Source: Microglena sp. YARC
Taxonomy: Eukaryota > Chlorophyta > Chlorophyceae > Chlamydomonadales > Chlamydomonadaceae
Reading direction: 5' to 3'
Length of the DNA stretch: 64,000 bases
NCBI GenBank assembly: GCA_022414725.1
Contig: CM039467.1
Coordinates: 6,608,455-6,672,454, forward strand
Below are positions 1-10,650 of this stretch, one piece after another. Position 1 is the first letter of the stretch, and each line of letters starts with the position of its first letter. The notes under the pieces are model-generated. The model did no database searches, had not been told where the DNA came from, and worked only from the letters and a program-made list of their open reading frames with translations. The translations under genes and the position numbers were made by a program.

Positions 1-3000
1 TCGGTGCGACACCAGTGTGCGACCCCAATGTTGGTCTCGGTGCGACCCCAGTGTGCGACCCCAGTGTTGGTCTCGGTGCGACCCCAGTGTGCGACCCCAG
101 TGTTGGTCTCGGTGCGACCCCCGTGTTGGTCTTGGTGCGACCCCAGTGTGCGACCCCAGTGTTGGTCTCGGTGCGACCCCAGTGTGCGACCCCAGTGTTG
201 GTCTCGGTGCGACCCCAGTGTGCGACCCCAGTGTGTGACTCCAGTGTGCGACCCCAGTGTTGGTCTCGGTGCGACCCCCGGTGTTGGTCTCGTGCGACCC
301 AGTGTGCGACCCCAGTGTTGGTCTCGGTGCGACCCCGGTGTTGGTCTCGGTGCGACCCCAGTGTGCGACCCCAGTGTTGGTCTCGGTGCGACCCCAGTGT
401 GCGACCCCAGTGTTGGTCTCGGTGCGACCCCCGTGTTGGTCTTGGTGCGACCCCAGTGTGCGACCCCAGTGTTGGTCTCGGTGCGACCCCAGTGTGCGAC
501 CCCAGTGTTGGTCTCGGTGCGACCCCCGTGTTGGTCTTGGTGCGACCCCAGTGTGCGACCCCAGTGTTGGTCTCGGTGCGACCCCAGTGTGCGACCCCAG
601 TGTTGGTCTTGGTGCGACCCCAGTGTGCGACCCTAATGTTGGTCTCGGTGCGACCCCAGTGTGCGACCCATGTGTTGGTCTCGGTGCGACCCCAGTGTGC
701 GACCTCAGTGTGTGACTCCAGTGTGCGACCCCAGTGTTGGTCTTGGTGCGACCCCCGGTGTTGGTCTCGGTGCGACCCCAGTGTGCGACCCCAGTGTTGG
801 TCTCGGTGCGACCCCGTGTTGGTCTGTGCGACCCCAGTGTGCGACCCCAGTGTTGTCTCGGTGCGACCCCAGTGTGCGACCCCAGTGTTGGTCTCCGGTG
901 CGACCCCAGTGTGCGACCCCAGTGTTGTGGTGACCCAGTGTGCGACGCCCAGTGTTGGTCTCGGTGCGACCCCGGTGTTGGTCTCGGTGCGACCCAGTGT
1001 GCGACCCCAGTGTTCGGTCTCGGTGCGACCCCGTTGTTGGTCTCGGTGCGACCCCAGTGTGCGACCCCAGTGTTGGTCTCGGTCGACCCCAGTGTGCGAC
1101 CCCAGTGTTGGTCTCGGTGCGACCCCCGTGTTGCTCTTGGTGCGACTCCAGTGTGCGACCAGTGTTGGTCTCGGTGCGACCCCAGGTGCGACCCCAGTGT
1201 TGGTCTCGGTGCGACCCCCGTGTTGGTCTCTGCGACCCCAGTGTGCGACCCCAGTGTGTCTCGTGCCGACCCCAGTCGTGCGACCCCCAGTGTTGGTCTC
1301 TGTGCGACCCCAGTGGTGCGACCCGTTGGTCTCGGTGCGACCCCAGTGTGCGCCCAGTGTGCGACCCGGTGTTGGTCTCGGTGCGACCCCAGTGTGTGCG
1401 ACCCCAGTGTGTGACTCCAGTGTGCGACCCCAGTGTTGGTCTCAGGTGCGACCCCGTGTTGGTCTCGGTGCGACCCAGTGTGCGACCCCAGTGTTGGTCT
1501 CGGTGCGACCCCCGGTGGTTGGTATGCGACCCCGGTGCGACCCCAGTGTGCGAGCACCCCGGTGTTGTCCTCGGTGCGACCCAGTGTGCGACCCCAGTGT
1601 TGGTGACCCCAGTTGTGCGACCCAGTGTGCGACCCGTTGGTCTCAGGTGCGACCCCAGTGTGTCTCGGTGCGACCGTCCATGGTGTTGGTCTCGGTGCGA
1701 CCCCAGTGGTGACCCAGTGTGCGACCCCAGGTTGGTCTCGGTGCGACCCCGTGTTGGTCTCGGTGCGACCCAACCCCAGTGTGCGACCCATTGTTGGTCT
1801 CGGTGCGACCCCAGTGTGCGAACCCCAGTGTTGGTGTGCGACTCCAGTGTGCGACCCCAGTGTTGGTCTCGGTGCGACCCCCATGTTGGTCTAGGTGACC
1901 CATGTGTGCGACCCCAGTGTGCGACCCCAGTGTTGGTGTGTGCGACCCGTGTGTTGGTCTCGGTGCGACCCCAGTGTGCGAACCCAGTGTGCGAGTGTGC
2001 GACCCCCAGTGTGACTCCAGTGTGCGACCCCCAGTGTTGGTTCGGTGCGACCCCGGTGATGGTCTCGGTGCGACCCCAGTGTGCGACCCCAGTGTGTGAC
2101 TCCAGTGTGCGACCCCAGTTGTTGGTATCGGTGCGACCCCGGTCTGTTGGTCTGCGACCCCGTGTGGCGACATGTGTGACCCAGTGTGCGACCCCAGTGT
2201 TGGTCTGTGCGACCCCGGTGTTGGTCTCGGTGCGACCCAGTGTGCGACCCCAGTGTTGGTCTCGGTGCGACCCCAGTGTGCGACCCCAGTGTGACTCCAG
2301 TGTGCGACCCCAGTGTTGGTCTCGGTGCGACCCCGGTGATGGGTCTCGGTGCGACCCCAGTGTGCGACCCAGTGTGTGACTCCAGTGTGCGACCCGTGTT
2401 GGTCTCGGTGCGACCCCGGTGTTGGTCTCGGTGCGACCCCAGTGTGCGACCCCAGTGTTGGTCTCGGTGCGACCTGCCGATGTTGGTCTCGGTGCGACGC
2501 CCAGTGTGCGACCGCCAGTGTTGGTCTCGGTGCGACCCCAGTGTGCGACCCCAGTGTGTGACTCCAGTGTGCGACCCCAGTGTTGGTCTCGGTGCGACCC
2601 CGGTGTTGGTCTCGGTGCGACCCCAGTGTGCGACCCCAGTGTTGGTCTCGGTGCGACCCCGGTGTTGGTCTCGGTGCGACCCCAGTGTGCGACCCAGTGT
2701 TGTCTCGGTGCGACCCCAGTGTGCGACTCCAGTGTGCGACCCCCAGTGTGCGACCCCGGTGATGGACTTGGTGCAACCCCGGTGTGCGACCCCAATGTTT
2801 GACTCGGTGCGACAGCCCCCAGTGTGCGACCCCAGTGTTGGTCTCGTGTGCACCAGTGTGCGACCCCAGTGTTGGTCTCGGTGCGACCCCCGTGTGTGCG
2901 ACCCAGTGTGCGACCCCAGTCCTGTGCGACCCCAGTGTGCGACCCCAGTGTTTGTTTTGTCTCGGTGTGCACCAGTGTGCGACCCCAGTGTTGGTCTCGG

Positions 3001-3110
3001 TGCGACCCCCGTGTGTGCGACCCCAGTGTGCGACCCCAGTGTTGGTCTCGGTGTGCACCAGTGTGCGACCCCAGTGTGGGACTCAATGCGACCCCAGTGT
3101 GACGCGCTGC
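1..3110. repeat. 36-bp tandem array (GTGCGACCCCAGTGTGCGAC family)
   Basis: A basic unit of 36 bp alternates GTGCGACCCCAGT with GTTGGTCTCG and fills the left edge of the window. The first 800 bp is regular. From about 800 to 3,100 many units carry small indels or substitutions. The array lacks stop codons in several frames on both strands, so frames of several hundred codons run through it, but they switch frame at indels without closing and have no codon-level constraint. It lies downstream of the PLAT exon ending at 3,229 on the minus strand, so it is probably the next intron of that gene. The exon beyond it is outside the window. Confidence 0.9.
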
Positions 3111-3228
3111 CCCCCAAACCCGGAGCGCGAAACCTGGGGGATGTTTTTTGGGGGCATCTCTGACTTGATTAGCCAGACCCATGCGATGCCATGCAGCGAG
3201 GGGAAAAAACATGTGCTTACACACTCAC

Positions 3229-3362
3229 TTAAAATTGAACTTCTTCTGGATGCCTGTCTTGGTGTTGGTGATGGTGACGTAGTCCATGAACCACTTGGCG
3301 CCAACGATGGAACCAGCGTTGCAGCGCAGAGCAATGCTCTTGACTCTCCCTACCTCAACATC
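3229..3362 (-). CDS. PLAT/LH2 domain exon, C-terminal half (partial gene)
   Basis: This 134-bp minus-strand exon begins after a CAACAG acceptor and ends AA|GTGAGT. It starts DVEVGRVKSIALRC, continues through AGSIVGAKWFMDYVTI and ends in an IQKKFNFK stretch. This is the second half of a PLAT (lipoxygenase-homology) beta sandwich: the Gly-x-Val-Lys-Ser-Ile strand, the conserved Trp-Phe-x-Asp-x-Val strand, and the strand leading to the usual F-x-C-x-x-W-L end, which must lie in the next exon outside the window. It starts in phase 0, matching the phase-0 end of the exon at 5,378-5,321. PLAT domains bind lipids or protein partners, often at membranes. The domain call rests on motif recognition only, and the parent protein is unknown. 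Confidence 0.8.
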
Positions 3363-3830
3363 CTGTTGGTTGAAGCAGCAGCCATGTTGGTGTCTGGTTT
3401 TTCCGTTGTTTGGTTATTTGGTTGTTGGTGATGGTGATAGTCCATGAGCCACATGGCGCCAACGATGGAACCAGCGTTGCAGCGCAGAGCAATGCTCTTG
3501 ACCTCCCCTACCTCAACATCCTGTAGGTTGAAGCAGCAGCCATGTTGGTGTTGTTCGTGTCTCGTTGTTTGGTTATTTGGTTGTTGGTGATGGTGATAGT
3601 CCATGAGCCACATGGCGCCAACGATGGAACCAGCGTTGCAGCGCAGAGCAATGCTCTTGACCTCCCCTATCTCAACATCCTGCAGGTTGAAGCAGCGGCC
3701 GTGTTGGTGTTGGTGTTGTTGGTGTCTGGTTGTTTGGTTATTTGGTTGTTGGTGATGGTGATGGTGATAGTCCATGAGCCACTTGGCACCAACGATGGAA
3801 CCAGCGTTGCATCGAATCTGAGGGAGTCAT
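3363..3830 (-). repeat. Acceptor-side array: three partial copies of the PLAT exon head
   Basis: Three further copies of the acceptor plus the first ~75 bp of the 3,362-3,229 exon lie at about 3,435-3,530, 3,590-3,690 and 3,770-3,825. Each carries the CTACAG|GATGTTGAG-type junction or part of it and encodes SIALRCNAGSIVGA. Each then diverges after the Asp-Tyr codons into a CACCATCACCAACAACC filler instead of the coding tail. The farthest copy is truncated at its start. They would make truncated exons if spliced. The best reading is a tandem duplication of the acceptor and exon head. Confidence 0.8.
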
Positions 3831-4320
3831 GATATGCCAGTAGGTTTAATATTTACTGAAAACTGAATAACATGTATAATGATAGAAGTGCATAACAGTA
3901 TTGCAAGTTTGTCAATGTTCACATTGCCTTAGGCTTGCATCATCAATACTTCAAGCAAACATAGGAGCATAGCGTGTGGAATGGAAGGCTAGGTGGCGCT
4001 CTGATATGTGTGCCAGCCTGGCTATCTAAATCAAACTTTAGGCAACATTAATACAAAATGGTGCATGTGAGGTTATTTGTTTTATATTTTTTTACTGCAT
4101 ATACTGACAGATGAGGCCAATAGCTTTCCAATGAGCTATCTAAATCAAAAATTGAATAAAACCAAGAAAGTTAGATGCCGGAATGCGTGCTGTACTTCTC
4201 GAAGTACAGAATATACGTTTTTCTATACAACGTATAAAAGGTTGATTAAAAAAAAATGTACGGCGTATTTATGCTTGTAAAAGTATATTATACGTTCATA
4301 TGTCGGCCCAACCCTACAAA
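3831..4320. other. AT-rich intron segment, no gene seen
   Basis: This is unique AT-rich sequence between the exon-head copies and the exon-tail copies of the PLAT gene. No ORF, RNA gene or repeat was recognised. Confidence 0.6.
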
Positions 4321-5320
4321 TAACTAAAAATCACCAAGCCAACTACCAAAGATGAGGAGTGGGTCAGGGGTTGCCGGTTTAATGCTCATGTAGCAGGGAC
4401 AGGGAAAGGGACTGAGAGCCGTAAGCTCACCTCCTGGTAGAAGGAGTCAACTCATCCCTTGTTGAAGCGCGAGTGGCTACCCCCACAACACCATATACTA
4501 GCTCACAAATAGCTCAACAGCACCAACTCACTCAATTAGATAGCCCACAATTAACTAAGCACTCAATTAAATAGCCCACAATTAACTAAGCACTCAATTA
4601 AATAGCTCACAAATAACTCAAAATCACCAAGCCAAAACCGGAGAGCCGTAAGCTCTTCTCCAGTAGAAGGCGACGTGAGTGGCTATCATCACACCACCAT
4701 CAAAAAAAGCTAAGATCAACTCAAAATCACCAAGCCAATACCGGGGAGCTGTCAGCCCACCTCCTGGTAGAAGGAGTCCACTGAACCCTTTTGAGACGTG
4801 AGTGGATTTACCCACACCACCATCTAATAAAGCAAAGAGCAACTCAAAATCACCAAGCCGATACCGGAGAGATGTCAGCCCACCACAAGGCAGAAGGAGT
4901 CCACTGAACCCTTGTTGAAGCGCGAGTGGCTTTCATCAAAACACCATTTAATAAAGCAAAGAGCAACTCAAGCTCACAAATAGCTCAACAGCATATAATA
5001 ACTCACCTCCAGGTGGAAAGAGTCAACTGATCCCTTGTTGAAGCGCGAGTGGCTCTCTCCACAACACCATAGATTAGCTCACAAAAAGCTTACCAATCAG
5101 GGTACTTCAAATGGCCTAATTGGCCAGCGCTTTAGCGCACTTGAAAACAAAAAACTGAGCTTTGTAGTGCAAAAAGCGCAGAAATAAAAACAGTGCTTGC
5201 TGCAACCACAGGGGGTTGCAAAAAACTGCGCTTAAAGGGCGAGGGTCAAAATTCAGCGCTCAAAAGCGCACGATTTGAATTACCCTGTTACGAATAGCTC
5301 AACAGCATAGAATAACTCAC
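4321..5320 (-). repeat. Donor-side array: about six copies of the PLAT middle-exon tail
   Basis: Units of roughly 90 to 200 bp each contain the tail of the 5,378-5,321 exon: GCCACTCGCGCTTCAACAAG, the GTTGACTCCTTCTACC segment, then GGAG|GTGAG or a variant. Copies end near 4,430, 4,665, 4,760, 4,880 and 5,005, with the true exon at 5,321. Filler between them includes CTCAATTAAATAGCCCAC and CTCAAAATCACCAAGCC. One unit near 4,370-4,400 also carries a stray copy of the head of the upstream PLAT exon (GCTCATGTAGCAGGGACAGG). A 200-bp stretch at 5,100-5,290 is not repeated and shows nothing recognisable. Confidence 0.8.
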
Positions 5321-5378
5321 CTCCAGGTAGAAGGAGTCAACTGATCCCTTGTTGAAGCGCGAGTGGCTATCATCAAAC
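5321..5378 (-). CDS. PLAT/LH2 domain exon, middle segment
   Basis: This 58-bp exon on the minus strand has acceptor CTGGCAACAG and donor GGAG|GTGAGT. It encodes FDDSHSRFNKGSVDSFYLE, which corresponds to the Phe-x-x-Gly-x-x-Asp-x-Phe motif between the two sheets of a PLAT domain. Its first base completes the Leu codon split from the 6,499-6,374 exon, and its end is phase 0 into the 3,362-3,229 exon. The three exons therefore join without a frame break, which is strong evidence that this very small exon is real and that it is the true member among its many tail copies. Confidence 0.8.
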
Positions 5379-5432
5379 CTGTTGCCAGCAAGTGAGCGAA
5401 GTCATGTGAGGAAGCTTGGTGATTGAGACTTA

Positions 5433-5450
5433 GTGGGGTATTTTTGTGTG

Positions 5451-5483
<33 letters not shown>

Positions 5484-5700
5484 GGGGGGGGGGCTGCCTG
5501 TTTATTGTGGACCCCAATGCTTGATACTGACTGTCTGCTGCTGACTGTACAGAGAGAGAGGGGGAGAGAGAGAGCAAAGAGAGAGAGAGAGAGAGAGAGC
5601 AGAGGGAGGGGAGGGAGTGAGAGAGAGAGAGAGAGAAGAGACGAGAAGAGAGAGAAGAGAGAGAGAGACTGTTTGCTGCTACCTGTTAGATAAATTAAAC
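5433..5700. repeat. (GT)n, poly-G and (GA)n microsatellites
   Basis: A GT dinucleotide run (about 5,452-5,480) is followed by a poly-G run and, from 5,550 to 5,670, a GAGAGA-rich tract. These are simple sequence within an intron. No gene is supported. Confidence 0.85.
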
Positions 5701-5759
5701 ATTACTATTGACCTTCCCCTACCCGAGCATCCTGAGGGACAAACATGCTACTAAACCTG

Positions 5760-6373
5760 GCCTACAGAAATGTTAATTCAAAACACTGGCCCTCTCACCA
5801 CACCACCACCACAACCACCAAATAAACCCCATCATCACCAACCACCACCTCCACCACCAAAATAAACCCATCAAGCCACCACCACCACCACACCACCACC
5901 ACCAAATAAACCCCATCAACACCACCACTACCAAATAAACTTCCGACACAACCACCAAATATCCCCCCCCCCCCACCCCCACTACTCACAAGAGACGTGA
6001 TTCTGTGCTGCCGGTGCTTCCAACAATCGTCAAATAGAGTAGGCTTCGCATCCGCGTCCGGAACATTGCAGCTTGAAATGCAAAAATACTGCTCCCTCAC
6101 CCACACTACCACCAAATAAACCCCATCACCACCACCACCACCAAATAAACCCCCAACCACCCACCACCACCACAAGAGACGTGATTCTGTGCTGTCCGGT
6201 TATGCTTCCAACAATTGTCAAATAGAGGTAGGCTTCGGCATCCGCGTCCGTAAACATTGCAGGCTGAAATGCAAAATACTGCTCCCTCACCCACCACTAC
6301 CACCAAATAAAACCCAATCACCACCACCACCCCAAATAAACCCCCACCCACCCACCCACCCACCACCACTCAC
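5760..6373 (-). repeat. Donor-side array: copies of the first PLAT exon tail in CACCAC filler
   Basis: Two full copies of the tail of the 6,499-6,374 exon with its donor lie at about 5,985-6,075 and 6,175-6,275. Each contains GTCTCTTGTGAGT-like donor sequence and the AATGTTCCGGACGCGGATGC segment or a close variant. They carry single-base changes and indels that break the frame relative to the exon at 6,374. CACCACCACCAAATAAACCC filler separates them. Confidence 0.8.
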
Positions 6374-6499
6374 AAGAGACGTGATTCTGTGCTGCCAATG
6401 CTTCCAGCAATCGTCAAATAGAGGTAGGCTTCGGCATCCGCGTCCGTAACATTGCCGGTTTTAACGCTCACCATGTATCGTACGAGGGATCCGGAAGGG
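6374..6499 (-). CDS. PLAT/LH2 domain exon, N-terminal segment
   Basis: This 126-bp minus-strand exon runs from the acceptor TTCCTGTTCCTGCAG to the donor CGTCTCTT|GTGAGT. It reads RYMVSVKTGNVTDADAEAYL, then YLTIAGSIGSTESRLL. This matches the start of a PLAT domain: Tyr-x-Val-x-Val-x-Thr-Gly, then an acidic DADA-type loop, then a Tyr-Leu-x-Ile-x-Gly strand. It ends in phase 2 and joins in frame to the 5,378 exon. The start needs a phase-2 donor, which does not match the phase-1 end of the 8,246-8,112 exon, so either an exon between them is missing or the two are not adjacent in the transcript. Confidence 0.8.
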
Positions 6500-7620
6500 C
6501 TGCAGGAACAGGAACAAGGAAATGTTAGGTTCCGGGGGGGGGGGGGGGGGTCTATATTAGGAGGGATCCAGGGTGGGCAATTTTTACGCTCATGTAGCGT
6601 GCAAGGACAGGGACAGGTTCGGGGGTGTTGTCTACAAAAGGAGTGGGTCGGGGTTTGCGGGTGGTTATGCTCATGTGGCAAGGATAAGGAAATGGACAGA
6701 GGCAGGGATAGTTTAGGGTTTGGGTTGGGTTGGGGGGTGTTTGGGGGGGGGGCGTCTTCATTAAGAGTGGGTCGCGGTTACCGTGTTATGCTCATGTAGC
6801 AAGGGTCAGGGCAAGAACCAAGACAGACAGGGACCAGGGACAGGGACAGGGACGGGTTGGTCTTCGGGGAGAGTTGTCTACATGGGGAGTGGGTCAGGGG
6901 TTGCCGTTTTTAACGCCCATGTAGTGTACAAGGAAGAGGGACAGGTTCTGGGGGTGTTGTCACAAGAGGAGGGGGTCGGGGGTTGCAGGTGGTTATGCTC
7001 ATGTAGCAAGGACAAGGAAATGGACCGAGACAGGGATAGTTTAGGGTTGGGTGGGGGTGGGGTTTGGGGGTGGGGTGGGTGTGGGGTTGTCTTCATTAGG
7101 AGTGGGTCGGCGATTACCCGTTTTAACGCTCATGTAGCAAGGACAGGGCAAGGGACTGAGACAGGGACAAGGACAGGGACAGGTTGGTCTTCGGGGAGAG
7201 TTGTCTACAAGGGGAGTGGGTCAGGGGTTACCGGTTGTTATCTTCATGTAGCAGGGACAGGAAAAGAGACAGATACATGAAAAGGTTCGGCTTTGGGGAG
7301 TGTTGTCTACATTAGGAGTGGGTCAGGGGTTACCGTTGTTTACGATCATGTAGCGTACAAGGGACAGGGCAAGGGACGGAGATAGGTTCGGCTTTGGGGA
7401 GTGTGTTCTCTACATCAGGAGAATGAGTGAGTCATGGGTTTTACCGTTTTTTCACTCATGTTAGCGCACAAGGGAGAGGAACATGTTCGGGGGGTGTTGT
7501 TTACAAAGAGGAGTGGGTCAGGGGTTGCAGTTCGGTTATGCTCATGTACGCAAGGACAAGGACAGGGACAGAGACGGGGACAGCAATCGAAAGGATGGCT
7601 CCTTTAACTCCACCCCGTAT
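6500..7620 (-). repeat. Acceptor-side array: copies of the first PLAT exon head in GGGACAGG filler
   Basis: About eight units of 90 to 200 bp repeat a GTTTTAACGCTCATGTAGC-type segment, which on the minus strand reads GCTACATGAGCGTTAAAAC, the YMSVKTG head of the adjacent exon without its extra Val codon. Between them lie GGACAGGGACAGG runs and GGGGTGTTGTCTACA segments. Copies are near 6,590, 6,790, 6,910, 7,000, 7,130, 7,240, 7,345, 7,455 and 7,545. Confidence 0.75.
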
Positions 7621-8111
7621 CAAGGCGTAGCAAATTTTCAATGTTTCAACAATGAAGGGCGACACAGTTTCCAATGCCTCCAGTCCACAACCTCAACCCC
7701 GACCCCTCACTCCACCACCCCCATTCATAACCTAAACACATGTGTCGCGCAGGCCGAACCCTGTATATATGTATGTAAGTTGCAGTCCAGGGGTAGGCCA
7801 CATAGGCTCACGGGACCGAAGGCTTCACGCCCCATTGCAAGGCGACACAGTTTCCAATTTCCAACGATGAAGGCTGACACCCGATGGGGGGGAGGGGGGG
7901 GGGGGAGGGAGCAAAATACATTATCAGACTGCATTATCGGATGTTGTTGGTTTCCCCCCTGAGACCCCACCACCACCACACACACCACACACGCACACCA
8001 CACACACATATCAACCCCCCAACAGACACAACACATGCACATGACATGCACATGACACATGCACATGACATACCCGTACACACAGGCAGTAGTACTCGCT
8101 GACACCCTCAC
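7621..8111. other. Intron or intergenic sequence with a dispersed repeat and CA-rich run
   Basis: No exon is supported here. It contains two related CGACACAGTTTCCAAT segments (about 7,660 and 7,838), a dispersed element at about 7,764-7,830 also found near 31,570-31,640, a poly-G run (7,884-7,908) and CACACACC and CATGACATGCACATGACA runs (7,968-8,075). Confidence 0.6.
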
Positions 8112-8246
8112 CGGCAGTTTCCTGTTGGTCGGGCGTGCTGGTGCCCTTGATCTGTTGAGGTGAGAAGTCGAAGTCCATTACAAGAGAAGGAGCGAGCACT
8201 GACTTGGAAGCAGCGGTTTGCCTCGAATTTCGGGGAGAGGCGGACA
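8112..8246 (-). CDS. Exon of unrecognised protein, Ser/Gln-rich
   Basis: This 135-bp minus-strand exon lies between acceptor CCCTGTACAG and donor GCCG|GTGAGG. It is open in the frame SASPRNSRQTAASKSVLAPS followed by MDFDFSPQQIKGTSTPDQ. It starts after two bases and ends in phase 1, so it is a symmetric exon that keeps the frame if skipped. A second possible donor downstream (CCT|GTGTGT, near 8,090) would extend the frame through VSEYYCL. No domain was recognised. The pyrimidine-rich CCCAA array directly upstream on the minus strand supports a real acceptor. It could be a linker between the coiled-coil exons and the PLAT exons, but this is inference. Confidence 0.5.
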
Positions 8247-8253
8247 CTGTACA

Positions 8254-8720
8254 GGGTTGGGTTGGGTTGGGTTGGGTTGGGTTGGATAAGGCTGGGTTGA
8301 TTTGGGTTGGGTAAGGCTGGGTTGGGTAAGGTTGGGTTGGGTAAGTCTGGGTTGATTTGGGTTGGGTAAGGCTGGCCTGTATTGGGTTGGGCAAGGCTGG
8401 GTTAGGTAAGGTTGGGCAAGGTTGGGTTGAGTAGGGGGTTGGGTTGGGTTTCGTAGTGGAGTAGAGTGAAGTGGTGGAGTGCTTGAGGCACGTTGGATGG
8501 GTTGGGAGTTGGGTTGGTTGGGTTGGGTTTGGATTTGGCCTGGTAGGTTGGAGTTTGGTTGGGAGTTTTGGTTTAGGCAGGTATTTTGGTTGGGTGTTGG
8601 GTTGGGCAAGGTTTCGTAGTGTATTGTGCGTGCTGGGGTTGGGTCGGAGTTGGTTAGGGAGTTGGGTTTGGGTCTGGGTTTGAGTTTGGGTTAGGGTGGT
8701 TGGAGTTGGGTTGGGATAGG
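8254..8720. repeat. (TTGGG)n-based degenerate array
   Basis: A perfect TTGGG run (about 8,255-8,286) passes into degenerate GGTTGGGTAAGGCTGGG units. On the minus strand this is CCCAA-rich and forms a long polypyrimidine-like tract directly upstream of the acceptor at 8,247. Confidence 0.85.
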
Positions 8721-9092
8721 CTGATGGCTCTGAATGTGGTGGAGGGCACAAAATAGGAGTTACCAGGTGTTTCAGATAAAGACATAAGCATTAAAGCATA
8801 AAGCATAAGCTAGAAATGCAAGCATGCCAATGCACATGCCAGCAATGCAAGCAAGCAATGCCAGCAATGCAATTCAATGATCAACCAACCAACCAATCGA
8901 GTTTGTGTGTGAGCGTATTGTGGTGGGCGGCTTACAGCTCCCCAAACTTACATTGGAAGCTCCTGGATCCCCCTTCTTCCAAGTGCTGGCAATATATGTG
9001 CAGCCCTCTCGGCACCCAAGGGTGGGGGGCTTGGTGTGTCGTGTGGTGTTGTGTGTGTGTGTGTGTTGTGTTTGGGGGGGGGGGGGACTTAC
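8721..9092 (-). repeat. Copy of the 9,093 exon tail with donor, plus GCAATGCCA-type short repeats
   Basis: A second copy of the exon tail and donor at 9,093-9,140 lies at about 8,950-9,012: TTCCAAT|GTAAGT with TTGCCAGCACTTGGAAGAAG. It is followed by its own GT-rich and poly-G filler. The 8,800-8,880 part is a CATGCCAGCAATGCAAGC-type short repeat. This is a two-unit donor-side duplication. Confidence 0.65.
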
Positions 9093-9329
9093 ATTGAAGC
9101 TCCTGATCCCCCTTCTTCCAAGTGCTGGCAATAGAGGCCAGTTCCCCTCTCGGCCGCCTTAGAGCGCGGTTGGCCAGGTGTCTTCTGCGTGGGCCACGCT
9201 GTTCACCGCCTTTGCGCGATGGCCGCTGGTAACCTTGGAGACCTCGTCAGCAGTTTTGGCGTGCCCAGCAGCCACCTCTTGGGCGGCCTTCATGGTAGCT
9301 GCCTTGGCTGCGCTCACTGAGATGTCGGC
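9093..9329 (-). CDS. Exon of Ala/Lys-rich coiled-coil protein
   Basis: This minus-strand exon runs from acceptor CCCCAAG to donor CTTCAAT|GTAAGT, 237 bp. It starts ADISVSAAKAATMKAAQEVA and continues with GHAKTADEVSKVTSGHRAKA, matching the Ala/Lys style of the exons upstream. It is in phase 0, as required by the exon at 10,850-10,752. The frame closes at a TAA at 9,161-9,159. Past that point another frame reads SKAAERGTGLYCQHLEEG to the donor. Either the gene ends here, or one base is lost near 9,165 and the exon continues. The duplicated tail and donor next to it suggest that the donor is real. Confidence 0.6.
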
Positions 9330-9403
9330 CTTGGGGTGGGGGTGGGGTGGGGCGGTGGCGGGCATTTGGTGTGGTGGGGGGTGGTGGTGGTGTGTGTTGT
9401 GTG

Positions 9404-9436
<33 letters not shown>

Positions 9437-10380
9437 TGTGTGTGCTGTGTGTGGGGGGGGGGGGGGGGGCATTGGTGGTGGTGGTGGTGGCGGGGGGTGG
9501 TGGTGGGGGGGGGGGCATGTGGGTGTGGTGGTGTGCGGGGGGGGGGGCTGCGCTCACTGCAGCGGCCTTGGGGGTTGGGGTGGGGGTTGCAAGCATGTGG
9601 GGTGGTGGGAGGGGGGGGTCATTGGTGTGTGGTTGTGGGTGGGGTGGGCTTGCGAGCATGGCTGTGGTAGGGGGGGGGGGTGGGTGGGGGGGGGCAATTG
9701 GTGGTGGGGGTGGGAGGGGTGGGGGTGGGTCTGAGCCTCACTGCCGCGGCCTTTGGGGGGGGGGGGTTGGGGTGGGGGTGGCAAGCATTGGTGGTGGTAG
9801 GGGGGGGGCATTGGTGTGGTGTGGGGGGGGGGGGATGGGAGGGGGAGAGGGGGGGGCTGCGGTCCTTCAGCGGGTCTTGGGGGGGGGGGGGGGGGGGGGG
9901 GGGCGGACATTGGCTGGTGGTGGGGTGTGTGTGTTTGGGGGGGGCTGCGCTCACTTCAGGGACCTTACCCTAATATATGGGTGTGCGGGTGTGGCGTGAC
10001 GAGCTGTGTCTTGGGTGGGCGGGCATTGCGTGGTTGTCGGTGGTGGTGGTGGTGGGGGGAGGGCCGAGAATTTGTTGGTGTGTGTGTGTGTGTGGTGGGG
10101 TGGGGGGGGGGGGGCGGTGCGGGCATGGTGGTGGCCTCGAATGGGGGGGGGGGGGGGGGGGGGGGAGGGGTGAGTGTTGCGGGTGGAGGTGGTGGTGGCG
10201 GGGCATTGGTGTGTGTGGTGGGGGAATTGTGTGTGTGTGGTGGGAGAGGGGAGGGCGGGGAGACCAACTGGGGGGGGGGGGGGGGGGATGTCGTGGGGTA
10301 CTGGGCATGGGTGGGTGGGGTATGTCTTGTTGGTGTTGTTGGTTATGGTTATGGTGTTGGTGTTGGGGGGAAGGAGACAG
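9330..10380 (-). repeat. G-rich acceptor-side array with about five copies of the exon head
   Basis: TGGGGGG-rich filler is interrupted by GGCTGCGCTCACT-type segments at about 9,545, 9,730, 9,855 and 9,945. On the minus strand these are variants of AAGGCCGACATCTCAGTGAG, the acceptor and first codons of the 9,329 exon. From 9,990 to 10,380 GGTGGTGGGGG filler continues without clear exon-head copies. Long poly-G runs (9,880-9,903, 10,143-10,166 and 10,271-10,287) are likely to be miscounted. Confidence 0.75.
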
Positions 10381-10650
10381 GGAAATTCATGTTTTTAAAC
10401 TGGGCGAGGATTTTTTGACTTAAGTCTTTTGCTCTTGGCCAGTCTGGCCTGATCTCACATGCAGTCTATTTAGTTCGTCCTTAACAGTTTTGGAGTGTAT
10501 TGGGTCGTGCGCATTGGAAATACAATTTTGTTTTGTTTGGGTAAATTAGTGAGGGATGCCACTACAAACGAAATGCTATGTGTCTGTCCGTTCGTGTTTG
10601 CAAATGGCCAAACAGCTAACTTGTAACATACTCACCTACTCACCATCCCA
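10381..10650. other. Unique intron sequence, nothing recognised
   Basis: This is non-repetitive sequence of ordinary composition between two arrays. No ORF or RNA gene is supported. Confidence 0.6.

Noticed and set aside
705..3224. An 839-codon minus-strand frame and a 565-codon plus-strand frame in the 36-bp array
   Set aside because: The unit lacks stops in several frames on both strands. The frames overlap each other, change register at indels and contain only the 12-codon repeat.
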